Positions 1 through 6,180 are shown, counted from the first letter of the stretch. The stretch is 8,550 nt of DNA from Candidatus Peregrinibacteria bacterium (GCA_016201685.1 JACQCJ010000101.1:1-8550); one strand, 5' to 3'. Notes: generated by a model not told the origin, from the letters alone. Program-made: numbers and translations.

Positions 1-2
1 CC

Positions 3-116
3 TACGTGAAAGGCCGAGTTGTGACGAAGCAAGAATTCGCCACGCTCTCGCTCACACGACAAGCGTTCCATGGCGAGTGGAATTACACGCTGACCCCACG
101 GAGTAGATCAGTCTGA
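3..116 (+). CDS. Transposase C-terminal fragment, ISAzo13-like (partial at window edge)
   Basis: Frame 3 is open from the window edge to a TGA at 114-116 and encodes 37 residues. The stretch FHGEWNYTLTP near the end resembles the conserved C-terminus that I associate with ISAzo13-family DDE transposases, where an 'LTR..FHGEWNYT' pattern follows a 'V(S/T)..E...L' segment; here the preceding segment reads VTKQEFATLSLTRQ. The DDE catalytic residues would lie upstream, outside the window, so it cannot be told whether the element is intact. The right terminal inverted repeat should lie shortly after the stop, roughly 117-160, but without the left end it cannot be delimited. The family call rests on recalled family knowledge; alternatives are another DDE transposase family or a degraded copy. 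Confidence 0.6.
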   Translation, partial: YVKGRVVTKQEFATLSLTRQAFHGEWNYTLTPRSRSV

Positions 117-167
117 ATCGAAACAGTTGTTGGCTTACGAGACCTTAGGCGATGTGTATGAAGGATC

Positions 168-173
168 TATAAT
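168..173 (+). promoter_or_regulatory. Candidate -10 box upstream of murG
   Basis: A perfect TATAAT lies in an AT-rich patch of the 122-bp gap between the transposase tail and murG. The hexamer 17 bp upstream (145-150, TTAGGC) is a poor -35 match. Transcription would start near 180 and leave a leader of about 60 nt. An AGGAG at 201-205 lies 33 nt before the murG ATG, too far to act as its ribosome binding site. The promoter might come from the adjacent insertion-sequence end. Confidence 0.4.
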
Positions 174-238
174 ATTGTGCTCTATTTTTACAAGACTGCA
201 AGGAGCAGCGACTGAATTCTGTTACTCTCTTCTTCTCC

Positions 239-1321
239 ATGAAGATCCTTCTTGTCGGCGGCGGCTCGGTGGGGCACTTGGCTCCTCTCGCTGCCGTATG
301 GGACGCGATCAAGACAAAACAATCGAATGCTGAAGCTCTTGTCATCTGCACGCGGAAGGAGGCAGATGCGGACTTTCTCCGGCACGCGGGAATTCCGTAC
401 CGACAGATCGACGATGCGAAGAATCCTCTGGCGTTCCTGCGATCCATTCGCAAGGCTCAAAGAACGCTCAACGATTTTTGTCCGGACGTGGTCTTCTCCA
501 AGGGCGGCGCGGTGAGTGTCCCCGTCTGCATCGCAGCATGGCTCCGAAAGATTCCGGTCGTTCTCCATGAATCCGATGCGGTGAGCGGCAGAGCGAATCG
601 GTTCGTCGCGCGCTTCGTGGACGTGGTGTGCTCAGGATTTCCTACTGCAAATGAAGTGCGAAACGAGAAACGAGCTAACGAGCTAACGAGCAACAGTATC
701 GTGACCGGCAATCCCCTCCGCCCTGAGGTGACGCACGGCTCGCGCGAACGCGGACTTGCGATCACCGGTCTCACGGGGGTGCGCCCGATTCTGTTGATCC
801 TGGGGGGAAGCCAGGGGGCCGAGACGTTCAATGCCTTCGTGAGGGATCACCTGGACGATCTTCTGAAGACGATGGATATCGTGCACCTGACGGGAATGAG
901 GAAGACCGGCGCACCTCTTCGCCCGGGATACTGGTGTGCGCCGTTCGTGCATGAGGAATTGGCTCACCTTTACGCGATTGCGGATTTTGCGCTCAGCCGC
1001 GCGGGTGCGGGCGCCATCGGGGAACTTGCGGGGAGTGGCATCCCGACAATCTTGGTCCCCCTCGAGGGCTTGGCCCAGAATCATCAACTTGCGAATGCTC
1101 GAAGGGCTTTCGCGATCAGCAATTGCATCGTGGTCCGCCAGCATTCTCTGGAGAGCAAGCTGCTGCCGCTCCTCATGGCGCTTGCAAGAGATGCAAATCG
1201 CCGAGAGATGCTCTCACAAGACATGCGCGCACTCGCGACGCCGAATGCCGCCACACACCTTGCAGATATTCTCATCAAGACGGTTTCGGCGCGTTCTCCA
1301 TCGACGTCGAAACGGGCATGA
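239..1321 (+). CDS. murG: MurG, undecaprenyl-PP-MurNAc-pentapeptide GlcNAc transferase
   Basis: This GT28 glycosyltransferase adds GlcNAc from UDP-GlcNAc to lipid I to make lipid II on the inner face of the membrane. The 360 residues match the usual MurG length of about 350-370. Visible motifs are the N-terminal glycine loop GGGSVGHLAP (residues 7-16), SKGG at 87-90, VTGNPLRP at 155-162, the second-domain loop LGGSQGAETFN (188-198), and the UDP-GlcNAc region SRAGAGAIGEL (253-263) followed by NHQLANAR (281-288). The ATG at 239 is chosen because the glycine loop starts six residues later, as in the family. The bases before it are pyrimidine-rich (CTCTTCTTCTCC) with no Shine-Dalgarno sequence. 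Residues 142-152 come from an in-frame octamer tandem repeat (663-693) just before VTGNP. The next gene starts 126 bp downstream, so this is not a tightly packed cluster. Confidence 0.95.
   Translation: MKILLVGGGSVGHLAPLAAVWDAIKTKQSNAEALVICTRKEADADFLRHAGIPYRQIDDAKNPLAFLRSIRKAQRTLNDFCPDVVFSKGGAVSVPVCIAAWLRKIPVVLHESDAVSGRANRFVARFVDVVCSGFPTANEVRNEKRANELTSNSIVTGNPLRPEVTHGSRERGLAITGLTGVRPILLILGGSQGAETFNAFVRDHLDDLLKTMDIVHLTGMRKTGAPLRPGYWCAPFVHEELAHLYAIADFALSRAGAGAIGELAGSGIPTILVPLEGLAQNHQLANARRAFAISNCIVVRQHSLESKLLPLLMALARDANRREMLSQDMRALATPNAATHLADILIKTVSARSPSTSKRA
663..693 (+). repeat. In-frame octamer tandem repeat inside murG
   Basis: A 7-base unit ACGAGAA (663-669) is followed by ACGAGCTA (670-677), ACGAGCTA (678-685) and ACGAGCAA (686-693). 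The array keeps the murG frame and encodes roughly residues 142-152 in the linker between CSGFPTA and the conserved VTGNP motif, a position expected to tolerate variation. It resembles in style the other short-unit arrays in this window. Confidence 0.75.
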
Positions 1322-1447
1322 GCGCCGATGCCTCGGACGGAGACTATTCCGTGCAAAAACGTCGAGGCGAGCAGCAGATCGACAAAGTGAAGAAGTGGCG
1401 CAAAACATCTTGCATAGTCCGTCCCGCCTGTCTACCCTCGATGCGGT
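1322..1447. other. murG-ppi intergenic gap
   Basis: This 126-bp spacer contains no convincing gene. An ATG at 1318 overlaps the murG stop as ATGA and opens a frame through the gap, but that frame only continues as an out-of-frame shadow of the isomerase gene. A weak promoter-like arrangement is present: TTGCAT at 1410-1415, a 17-bp spacer, TACCCT at 1433-1438, then 9 nt to the ATG at 1448. The -10 matches consensus at only three positions. If real, it would give a nearly leaderless transcript. Confidence 0.35.
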
Positions 1448-2179
1448 ATGCACAAATCTCACCTCTTCATCATTCCTCTCTTTGCGCTGGCGTTCTTGCT
1501 CGCGGGCTGCGGCTTTTCGACGGGCCAGAACCCCGCATCCGGGCAGCGGATCACGTTCGACGGCACGCTCCTCACGGGAAAACATACCGTGATCCTCCAC
1601 ACGACGAAGGGCGACATCACCATGGAGCTCGACGCCGACGCGGCGCCCAAGTCGGTGACGAACTTCATCACACTCGCCAAGAACAACTACTACAATGGCC
1701 TCACCTTCCACCGCATCATCCCCGGCTTCATGATCCAGGGGGGTGACCCCAAAGGCAACGGGGCTGGCGGCTACAGCATCTATGGCGACACGTTCGGCGA
1801 TGAAATCAGCGCGAAGTCTTACAACCTCGACAGGCAGGTGATCAAAGATCTCGCCAAAGGACAGCCTGTTCCCGAGAACATCAAGAACCTGACACTCGAG
1901 CAGTTCTACGAGAAACAGGGCTACGTCTATGACAACACCTTGCACTCACTCCCCATGGAGCGCGGCGCGCTCGCAATGGCGAATCGGGGGCCGAGTACGA
2001 ACGGGAGTCAATTCTTCATTATTCAAGCACAGAAGACCTCGTGGCTCGAGGGCAAACATACGATCTTCGGACACGTGACGAGCGGCATGGACGTGGTGGA
2101 TGCGATCGCGCAAGTGCAGCGCGACAGCAGCGACCGCCCGGTCACGCCGGTGACGTACACGGTGCAGGTCGTCAATTGA
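1448..2179 (+). CDS. Lipoprotein cyclophilin-type peptidyl-prolyl cis-trans isomerase
   Basis: This predicted membrane-anchored foldase catalyses cis-trans isomerisation of X-Pro bonds in exported proteins. Residues 1-20 form a type II signal peptide with a lipobox LLAGC, so Cys21 would be lipidated. The cyclophilin domain covers about residues 46-243. It contains FHRIIPGFMIQGGD (87-100) with catalytic Arg89, then GALAMANRGPSTNGSQFFI (173-191), the Trp199 position in SWLEGKH, and IFGHVTSGMDVVD. Between GDTFGDEIS and ERGALAMAN there are about 50 residues (122-170, including YEKQGYVYDN) where a compact bacterial cyclophilin has only a few, so an insert lies on the loop leading to the active-site strand. 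The ATG at 1448 is chosen because it begins the signal peptide directly. No Shine-Dalgarno sequence precedes it. Isomerase activity is inferred from conserved residues. Confidence 0.93.
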   Translation: MHKSHLFIIPLFALAFLLAGCGFSTGQNPASGQRITFDGTLLTGKHTVILHTTKGDITMELDADAAPKSVTNFITLAKNNYYNGLTFHRIIPGFMIQGGDPKGNGAGGYSIYGDTFGDEISAKSYNLDRQVIKDLAKGQPVPENIKNLTLEQFYEKQGYVYDNTLHSLPMERGALAMANRGPSTNGSQFFIIQAQKTSWLEGKHTIFGHVTSGMDVVDAIAQVQRDSSDRPVTPVTYTVQVVN

Positions 2180-2188
2180 ACTGCAATC

Positions 2189-2264
2189 GGTTGATTGGTT
2201 TATTCGTTTCTTGGTTGATTGGAGAAGATGCTCCAAGAAATCAGCAAACCAATCAACCAATAAA
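2189..2264. repeat. Inverted pair of degenerate octamer arrays (long hairpin) between ppi and gltX
   Basis: The left arm has four consecutive 8-nt units: TTGATTGG (2191), TTTATTCG (2199), TTTCTTGG (2207) and TTGATTGG (2215). The right arm has four units of the reverse-complement type: CCAAGAAA (2233), TCAGCAAA (2241), CCAATCAA (2249) and CCAATAAA (2257). Thirteen bases at 2189-2201 pair perfectly with 2246-2258, and eight bases at 2207-2214 pair with 2233-2240, with a GGAG/CTCC pairing possible near the tip. The 3' side is followed by moderately T-rich sequence, so the element could double as a terminator for the isomerase transcript. It fills most of the 116-bp gap. Confidence 0.8.
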
Positions 2265-2295
2265 CTTCTTTCCGTCTTGTTGTATCATCTCCTCG

Positions 2296-3765
2296 ATGCG
2301 CACTCGCTTTCCTCCTTCTCCCACGGGCTTTCTCCATGTGGGAGCATTGCGGACAGCGCTCTACAATTACCTGCTCGCGAAGCAAGCGAAGGGAACATTT
2401 CTCCTGCGCATCGAAGACACCGATCAGGAACGAAGTGTGGAGGGCGCCGTGGAGAACATTCTTCGTTCTCTGGACGCGGCCGGGATTCCGCCGGACGAGG
2501 GAGTGGTGCTACGAGACGGGCGAGTGACGCAGGAAGGACAGAAGGGGCCGTACTTCCAATCGGAGCGTCTGCCGCTCTACCGCCGCTACGCCGATACGCT
2601 CCTAGAGAAGGGGCATGCCTACCGGTGCTTCTGCACCCACGAGCGCCTGGACGAGATGCGGAAAGCCCAAGAAGCTCGCAAGCAGGCGCCGATGTATGAT
2701 CGACAATGTCTCCGCCTCTCGAGCGATGACGTTGCGACCAAACTGAAGGATGGGGTGCACCACGTCATCCGAATGAACGTTCCCCACGAGCGAATCATTC
2801 GTTTTGAGGATGACATTCGGGGAACGCTCACATTCCAGGGACATGCGGTGGACGACCAGGTGCTCCTCAAGAGCGACGGCTTCCCCACGTACCATCTCGC
2901 GCACGTCGTGGACGATCACTTGATGGACATCGATCTGGTGCTGCGCGGTGAGGAATGGCTCTCGAGCCTCCCGAAACATCTGCTCCTCTTCGAGTTTCTG
3001 GAGTGGAAGCCGCCGCGCTACGTGCACGTCTCGCTCCTCCTGAACAGAGATAAGACCAAGCTCAGCAAGCGCCAGAATTCGGTGGCCGTCGAAGAGTACT
3101 TCGCGAAGGGATTCCTTCCAGAAGCGCTTTTGAACTTCCTCGCGCTGCTCGGATGGAATCCAGGAACAACTCAGGAGATCTTTTCTCTCGACGATCTCAT
3201 CGAGCAGTTCTCCCTCGAGCGCGTGCAGAAGTCCGGAGCGATCTTCGACCTGGAGAAGCTCACGTGGCTCCAGGGCCAATGGATGCGCAGAATTCCACTT
3301 CTCGCGTTTGCCGCTCGCATCCGAAAGATCGTGGAGGACAAATTCTCGAAAGCGAAAACTGATGACCGATTCGAAGAGAAAGCCGAGCTGATCCAGGAAC
3401 GCATCACGTTCTTCCACGAAACGCCTGCGATGCTCTCCTTCTTCTACGAGGAACCGCGCGTGACTCTTGAATTGCTTGCGAATGAGAAACAGAAAGTGAC
3501 GCGTGAACTTCTCCCGAAGATTTTCGAAACGCTTGAAACCATCTGCAAATCGATCAGTGAGAAAGAATGGACGAATGACATCCTCCTCGCGCGCGCCCGA
3601 GAAGCCACGGAGAAGGAAGGTCTGAAGCTCGGCCAACTCCTCTGGCCGCTGCGTGCCTCGCTCACCGGCCTCCCCTACAGCCCCGGCGCGACCGAGGTGG
3701 CGGCATTGCTGGGGAAAAAGGAAACAATGGAACGCCTGCGGAATGCGAAAACCACGATCGGATGA
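2296..3765 (+). CDS. gltX: Glutamyl-tRNA synthetase
   Basis: This class I aminoacyl-tRNA synthetase charges tRNA(Glu) with glutamate in the cytoplasm. The protein has 489 residues, a normal length for the family. It starts directly with RFPPSPTGFLHVGALRTAL, so the ATP-binding HIGH signature appears as HVGA at 14-17. The second signature reads KLSKR (255-259) in place of KMSKR. LRIEDTD (37-43), DDQVLLKSDGFPTYHLA (186-202) and LRGEEWLSS (216-224) are typical of GluRS. A CFC pair (111, 113) and YDRQC (Cys138) recall the zinc-type motif of some GluRS enzymes, but the expected His two residues after the last Cys is not there. The C-terminal half is the helical anticodon-binding region. The ATG at 2296 is fixed by the conserved N-terminus. 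It is preceded by CATCTCCTCG, not a ribosome binding site, and a TATCAT at 2283-2288 lies 7 nt upstream. Whether the enzyme also charges tRNA(Gln) cannot be told from sequence alone. Confidence 0.96.
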   Translation: MRTRFPPSPTGFLHVGALRTALYNYLLAKQAKGTFLLRIEDTDQERSVEGAVENILRSLDAAGIPPDEGVVLRDGRVTQEGQKGPYFQSERLPLYRRYADTLLEKGHAYRCFCTHERLDEMRKAQEARKQAPMYDRQCLRLSSDDVATKLKDGVHHVIRMNVPHERIIRFEDDIRGTLTFQGHAVDDQVLLKSDGFPTYHLAHVVDDHLMDIDLVLRGEEWLSSLPKHLLLFEFLEWKPPRYVHVSLLLNRDKTKLSKRQNSVAVEEYFAKGFLPEALLNFLALLGWNPGTTQEIFSLDDLIEQFSLERVQKSGAIFDLEKLTWLQGQWMRRIPLLAFAARIRKIVEDKFSKAKTDDRFEEKAELIQERITFFHETPAMLSFFYEEPRVTLELLANEKQKVTRELLPKIFETLETICKSISEKEWTNDILLARAREATEKEGLKLGQLLWPLRASLTGLPYSPGATEVAALLGKKETMERLRNAKTTIG

Positions 3766-3821
3766 TGTTCGATTCGGCTTATTTGTAAACGAAGCATTTG
3801 CTGATTACAGTCTTTACAAAC

Positions 3822-3889
3822 GCAGCCTGAAAGGCTGCTCTCCCTCAGAAAATATTTTTATCTCCTGAGGAGCGGGCATACTTGCCCGC
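3822..3889. repeat. Cluster of three hairpins upstream of murB
   Basis: Three stem-loops stand in a row in the 164-bp gap before murB. They are GCAGCC/GGCTGC (3822-3827 with 3833-3838, loop of 5), CCTCAG/CTGAGG (3843-3848 with 3865-3870, AT-rich loop of 16) and GCGGGCA/TGCCCGC (3872-3878 with 3883-3889, loop of 4). None is followed by a clear T-run, so a simple intrinsic terminator is unlikely. The compact paired palindromes resemble REP-type extragenic elements. Just upstream, TTTGTAAA (3782-3789) and TTTACAAA (3813-3820) form a further inverted pair. Confidence 0.6.
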
Positions 3890-3929
3890 GGAACTCAGTG
3901 AGAAAAATCTTAGGACAATCTTCAATCAA

Positions 3930-4826
3930 ATGGATATCCAGGCAAATATCCCCATCGGCCGCAAGACCACGATGCGCATCGGAGGAGATGCTCGCTACTA
4001 CGCCGAGCTCGCATCAAAGCAGGACGTCGAAGAGGCGGCGACATTCGCTCAATCGAAAAATATTCCGCTGATTGTGCTCGGGGGGGGCTCGAACACAATC
4101 TTTGCCGATGGAGTGATCGAAGCGCTCGTGGTGAAGATCACAAATGACACAGTGGCAATCAGTGAAAGCCGAGTGACGGTCGGCGCCGGAAAAATTCTCG
4201 CGTCTCTCCTGAACGAACTCGCGATGAACAATCTCGATCTCTCGCCGCTTACGGGAATTCCGGGGACAGTGGGCGGCGCGGTCTTCGGGAATGCGGGACA
4301 GGGGCCACAGGGAATCTGGATCGATCGCTTCGTGGAATCGGTGGTGGCGTTCGTTGATGGAGAATGGAAGATGTTCTCAAGAGCCGAGTGCAATTTTCGC
4401 TATCGCGAATCTCTGTTCAAAGATTGCGCTTCCACCCGAAGTCCGAAGTCCGAAGTCCGAAGTCCAATTCTCTGGGGAGCAACTCTCATCGTCCCATCGC
4501 GTCCGGCAGATGAGGTGAAAGCCGAGATTGAGCGACTGATCAACAAGCGCATCGAGACGCAGCCGCACCTCAAGACCGCCGGCTCGTGCTTTAAGGCTCT
4601 CCCCGACGGAACGCCTGCGTGGAAATTGATCGCTGCCGCGGGGCTGCAGGGACTCACAATCGGCAGCATTCAGGTGAGTGAAAAGCATGCGAATTTCCTG
4701 CTGAATGTCGACAAGGGGACATTCGCCGACACGGTCGCGGTCGTTGAGAAGATTCGACAAAATGTTCCCGACATCGCGGGAGTGGAGATGCGGTTCTATG
4801 GAGAGAATGGAACGCTGGCACTATGA
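3930..4826 (+). CDS. murB: MurB, UDP-N-acetylenolpyruvoylglucosamine reductase
   Basis: This FAD enzyme reduces the enolpyruvyl group of UDP-GlcNAc-enolpyruvate with NADPH to form UDP-MurNAc in cytoplasmic peptidoglycan precursor synthesis. The 298 residues fit the family. Visible are IPIGRKTTMRIGG (7-19), the FAD-binding GGGSNTIFADG (51-61), TGIPGTVGGAVFGNAG (108-123), YRES with the active-site Arg159, the catalytic Ser219 in GSCFK, and Glu286 in the C-terminal VEMRFYGENG. The pattern fits the shorter type II MurB. I choose ATG 3930 because MDIQANIPI matches the usual family N-terminus. An in-frame TTG at 3882 has a GAGGAG nine bases before it, but it lies in a hairpin and would add 16 residues of repeat-derived sequence. 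Four copies of a heptamer (4436-4463) are inserted in frame after YRESLFK. The stop overlaps the convergent CAP gene. Confidence 0.94.
   Translation: MDIQANIPIGRKTTMRIGGDARYYAELASKQDVEEAATFAQSKNIPLIVLGGGSNTIFADGVIEALVVKITNDTVAISESRVTVGAGKILASLLNELAMNNLDLSPLTGIPGTVGGAVFGNAGQGPQGIWIDRFVESVVAFVDGEWKMFSRAECNFRYRESLFKDCASTRSPKSEVRSPILWGATLIVPSRPADEVKAEIERLINKRIETQPHLKTAGSCFKALPDGTPAWKLIAAAGLQGLTIGSIQVSEKHANFLLNVDKGTFADTVAVVEKIRQNVPDIAGVEMRFYGENGTLAL
4436..4463 (+). repeat. In-frame heptamer tandem repeat (4 x CCGAAGT) inside murB
   Basis: Four perfect head-to-tail copies of CCGAAGT occupy 4436-4463, followed by a partial CC. They encode the segment TRSPKSEVRSP (residues 169-179), between YRESLFK and the next core strand (LWGATLIV), where MurB proteins normally have only a short turn. 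Twenty-eight bases are not a multiple of three, so the array must have arrived with flanking bases or been adjusted to keep the frame. Confidence 0.85.
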
Positions 4827-5228
4827 CGCGTGCAATCTGAGTGCCCGATAGGTGAGCGCGAGACGAAAGTGTTCTCGACTCCATTTTTGATACGCTTCGA
4901 TACTGACACCTATCCCCATGTGCGTCAGATCGCTGCGAAGAAGATTCATGCAATGGTCATCGGACCGAAACCAATCACGAATCATATCTCCCACCAGACG
5001 ATCGAGATCGGCGTAATCCCAACGATGGGCGACATTCTCTACCTGACCGGGTCTTTGCGAGGGGCATGAATGAACGCAGTGTCGAATCTTCAAGATGTGC
5101 CTTGAAAGACCTGCGGCATGTTCGCCGATCTCCTCATGCTGATATAACGAGCCAACACCGCATTCACTGCGAATTGCATTGACCGTCCAGAAGGCCACGC
5201 CTTGAGCGTATCGCTCGGCATCGTTCAT
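4821..5228 (-). CDS. CAP/SCP-domain protein without a signal peptide
   Basis: The 135-residue product looks like a single CAP (SCP/PR-1/antigen 5) domain. The match rests on HCVHSCPS (50-57), VENVAH (64-69, the GENVA motif with Glu65 kept), MIRDWFRSDDHCMNLL (82-97, the W...S..H...LL signature) and THMGIGV (102-108, with His103). Glu119 in REHF could complete the His/Glu tetrad together with His53, Glu65 and His103. Four cysteines are at 23, 51, 55 and 93. Bacterial CAP proteins are usually exported, yet this start gives no signal peptide or membrane segment. I prefer ATG 5228-5226 over the upstream in-frame ATG at 5303, because the extra 25 codons are the ssb terminator region and a promoter sits right before 5228. 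Its molecular role is unknown; CAP proteins have been linked to lipid binding and other activities. It overlaps murB tail to tail. Confidence 0.75.
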   Translation of the reverse strand: MNDAERYAQGVAFWTVNAIRSECGVGSLYQHEEIGEHAAGLSRHILKIRHCVHSCPSQRPGQVENVAHRWDYADLDRLVGDMIRDWFRSDDHCMNLLRSDLTHMGIGVSIEAYQKWSREHFRLALTYRALRLHAS

Positions 5229-5237
5229 AGGAGGTTT

Positions 5238-5266
5238 GGTATACCCTTCCGGAACATTTTTCTCAA
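5238..5266 (-). promoter_or_regulatory. Promoter for the CAP gene, near-leaderless arrangement
   Basis: Reading the minus strand, TTGAGA (5266-5261) is followed by a 17-bp spacer and TATACC (5243-5238), then nine bases (AAACCTCCT) and the ATG at 5228. The -35 matches consensus at five of six positions and the -10 at four. Transcription should start within about two bases of the start codon, implying a leaderless or almost leaderless mRNA. The -35 box abuts the terminator of ssb. Confidence 0.5.
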
Positions 5267-5292
5267 AAAAGAGGCCCTGAAGAGCCTCTTTT
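5265..5292 (-). terminator. Intrinsic terminator of ssb
   Basis: On the minus strand, AAAAGAGGC (5292-5284) pairs with GCCTCTTTT (5275-5267) around an 8-nt loop and runs into a stretch of six T (5270-5265). This is a standard rho-independent terminator 22 bp past the ssb TAA. It separates ssb from the CAP gene that follows on the same strand. Confidence 0.85.
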
Positions 5293-5313
5293 CTCTTGAG
5301 CAAAGCTCGAATG

Positions 5314-6180
5314 TTAGAACGGCAGATCCGACACTTTCACTTCGGAGGCGTAGGCGATCTCCGGCACTTCGATGGAGGGAGCCTGTTCTGCTTCTGATGG
5401 GGCAGAATCTTGCGATTCGTTTTGAGTACGCGACCTCACTGCATCTGCTTGAAGGGACGATTCCGCGAGCGGATGCTTGGCGCCGAGCAAGTGGACGGCA
5501 TCGGCGATGATTTCTGTCGTGTAGCGCTTGCTGCCCTCCTTGGTTTCCCAGCTGCGCGTTTGGACGCGGCCGGAGGCGAACACGCGATTGCCTTTCTTGA
5601 TGGTTTTGCTCACCTCTTCGGCAAGCGAGCCCCAGATGACGACGTTGTGGAATTCCGTGCGCTCGCGGTCTTCATTCGTGGACTTGTCCTTCCACCGCTC
5701 GTTGGTGGCCACTCCAAGCGTGAGCACCTGCTGGCCGCCGGTGGTGGTGCGCATTTCGGGATCACGGGTCACGTTGCCGATGACCTCGGCGTGGTTCACG
5801 GAACAACCGAGTGATGGCGCGTTCTCGGGTGAGGGGAGCTGGCCGTTCTTGGGATCGAGCATGATGAGATCCATGCCGATGATCTTGGTCTTCGATCTCT
5901 TTTCATTGGTCTTCTCGTCCTGCCAACTGTCGGTCTGGAGGCGACCGGCGATGAAGAGTTGGCTGCCGGCATGCACGAAGCGCCCGGCGACTTCCGCCAT
6001 CGGTCCCCAGAGGGTGACGGTGTGGAAGCCCTTGCCCTCGAGGATTTCGCCGCGTTCGGTTTTGAAGCGGTAGGGCGCGACGAGATTGAGATCGGTGACG
6101 CTCGTGCCATTGGGTATTTGACGGACGGTGACGGGTTGTGTTTGATAGCCGATGATGTGGACCCTATTGAAGGAGAACAT
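5314..6180 (-). CDS. ssb: Single-stranded DNA-binding protein with two OB folds
   Basis: SSB coats single-stranded DNA during replication, repair and recombination and recruits partner proteins through its C-terminal tip. The 288-residue product carries two OB folds: OB1 at about 3-110 (FNRVHIIGYQTQPV..., FHTVTLWGPMAEVA at 52-65, LFIAGRLQTDSW at 75-86) and OB2 at about 127-235 (NHAEVIGNVTRDPEMR, FHNVVIWGSLAEEV, VFASGRVQTRSWE). A polar, probably disordered tail follows and ends in VSDLPF, the usual acidic-hydrophobic partner-binding tip. Most bacterial SSBs have one OB fold and form tetramers; two per chain suggests a dimer, as known for Deinococcus-Thermus. I choose ATG 6180-6178 because the OB fold begins at once; an in-frame ATG at 6303 would add 41 residues unlike any SSB. 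No Shine-Dalgarno sequence precedes the start. It is transcribed away from the exported-protein gene. Confidence 0.94.
   Translation of the reverse strand: MFSFNRVHIIGYQTQPVTVRQIPNGTSVTDLNLVAPYRFKTERGEILEGKGFHTVTLWGPMAEVAGRFVHAGSQLFIAGRLQTDSWQDEKTNEKRSKTKIIGMDLIMLDPKNGQLPSPENAPSLGCSVNHAEVIGNVTRDPEMRTTTGGQQVLTLGVATNERWKDKSTNEDRERTEFHNVVIWGSLAEEVSKTIKKGNRVFASGRVQTRSWETKEGSKRYTTEIIADAVHLLGAKHPLAESSLQADAVRSRTQNESQDSAPSEAEQAPSIEVPEIAYASEVKVSDLPF

Noticed and set aside
1318..1746. Possible small gene starting at the ATGA overlap with the murG stop
   Set aside because: The frame runs out of phase through the lipoprotein isomerase, shows no known motif, and has no ribosome binding site beyond the overlap.
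2189..2264. CRISPR-like repeat array
   Set aside because: Units are only 8 nt, contiguous without spacers and arranged as an inverted pair; no cas genes are present.
2041..2295. N-terminal extension of GltX by 85 codons
   Set aside because: The extension covers the end of the isomerase gene and the hairpin repeat; the family N-terminus (RFPPSPTG) begins right at the ATG at 2296.
2602..3636. A 344-codon open frame on the minus strand
   Set aside because: It is antisense to gltX, whose HIGH-like and KMSKS-like motifs and length are certain; the product has no recognisable motif.
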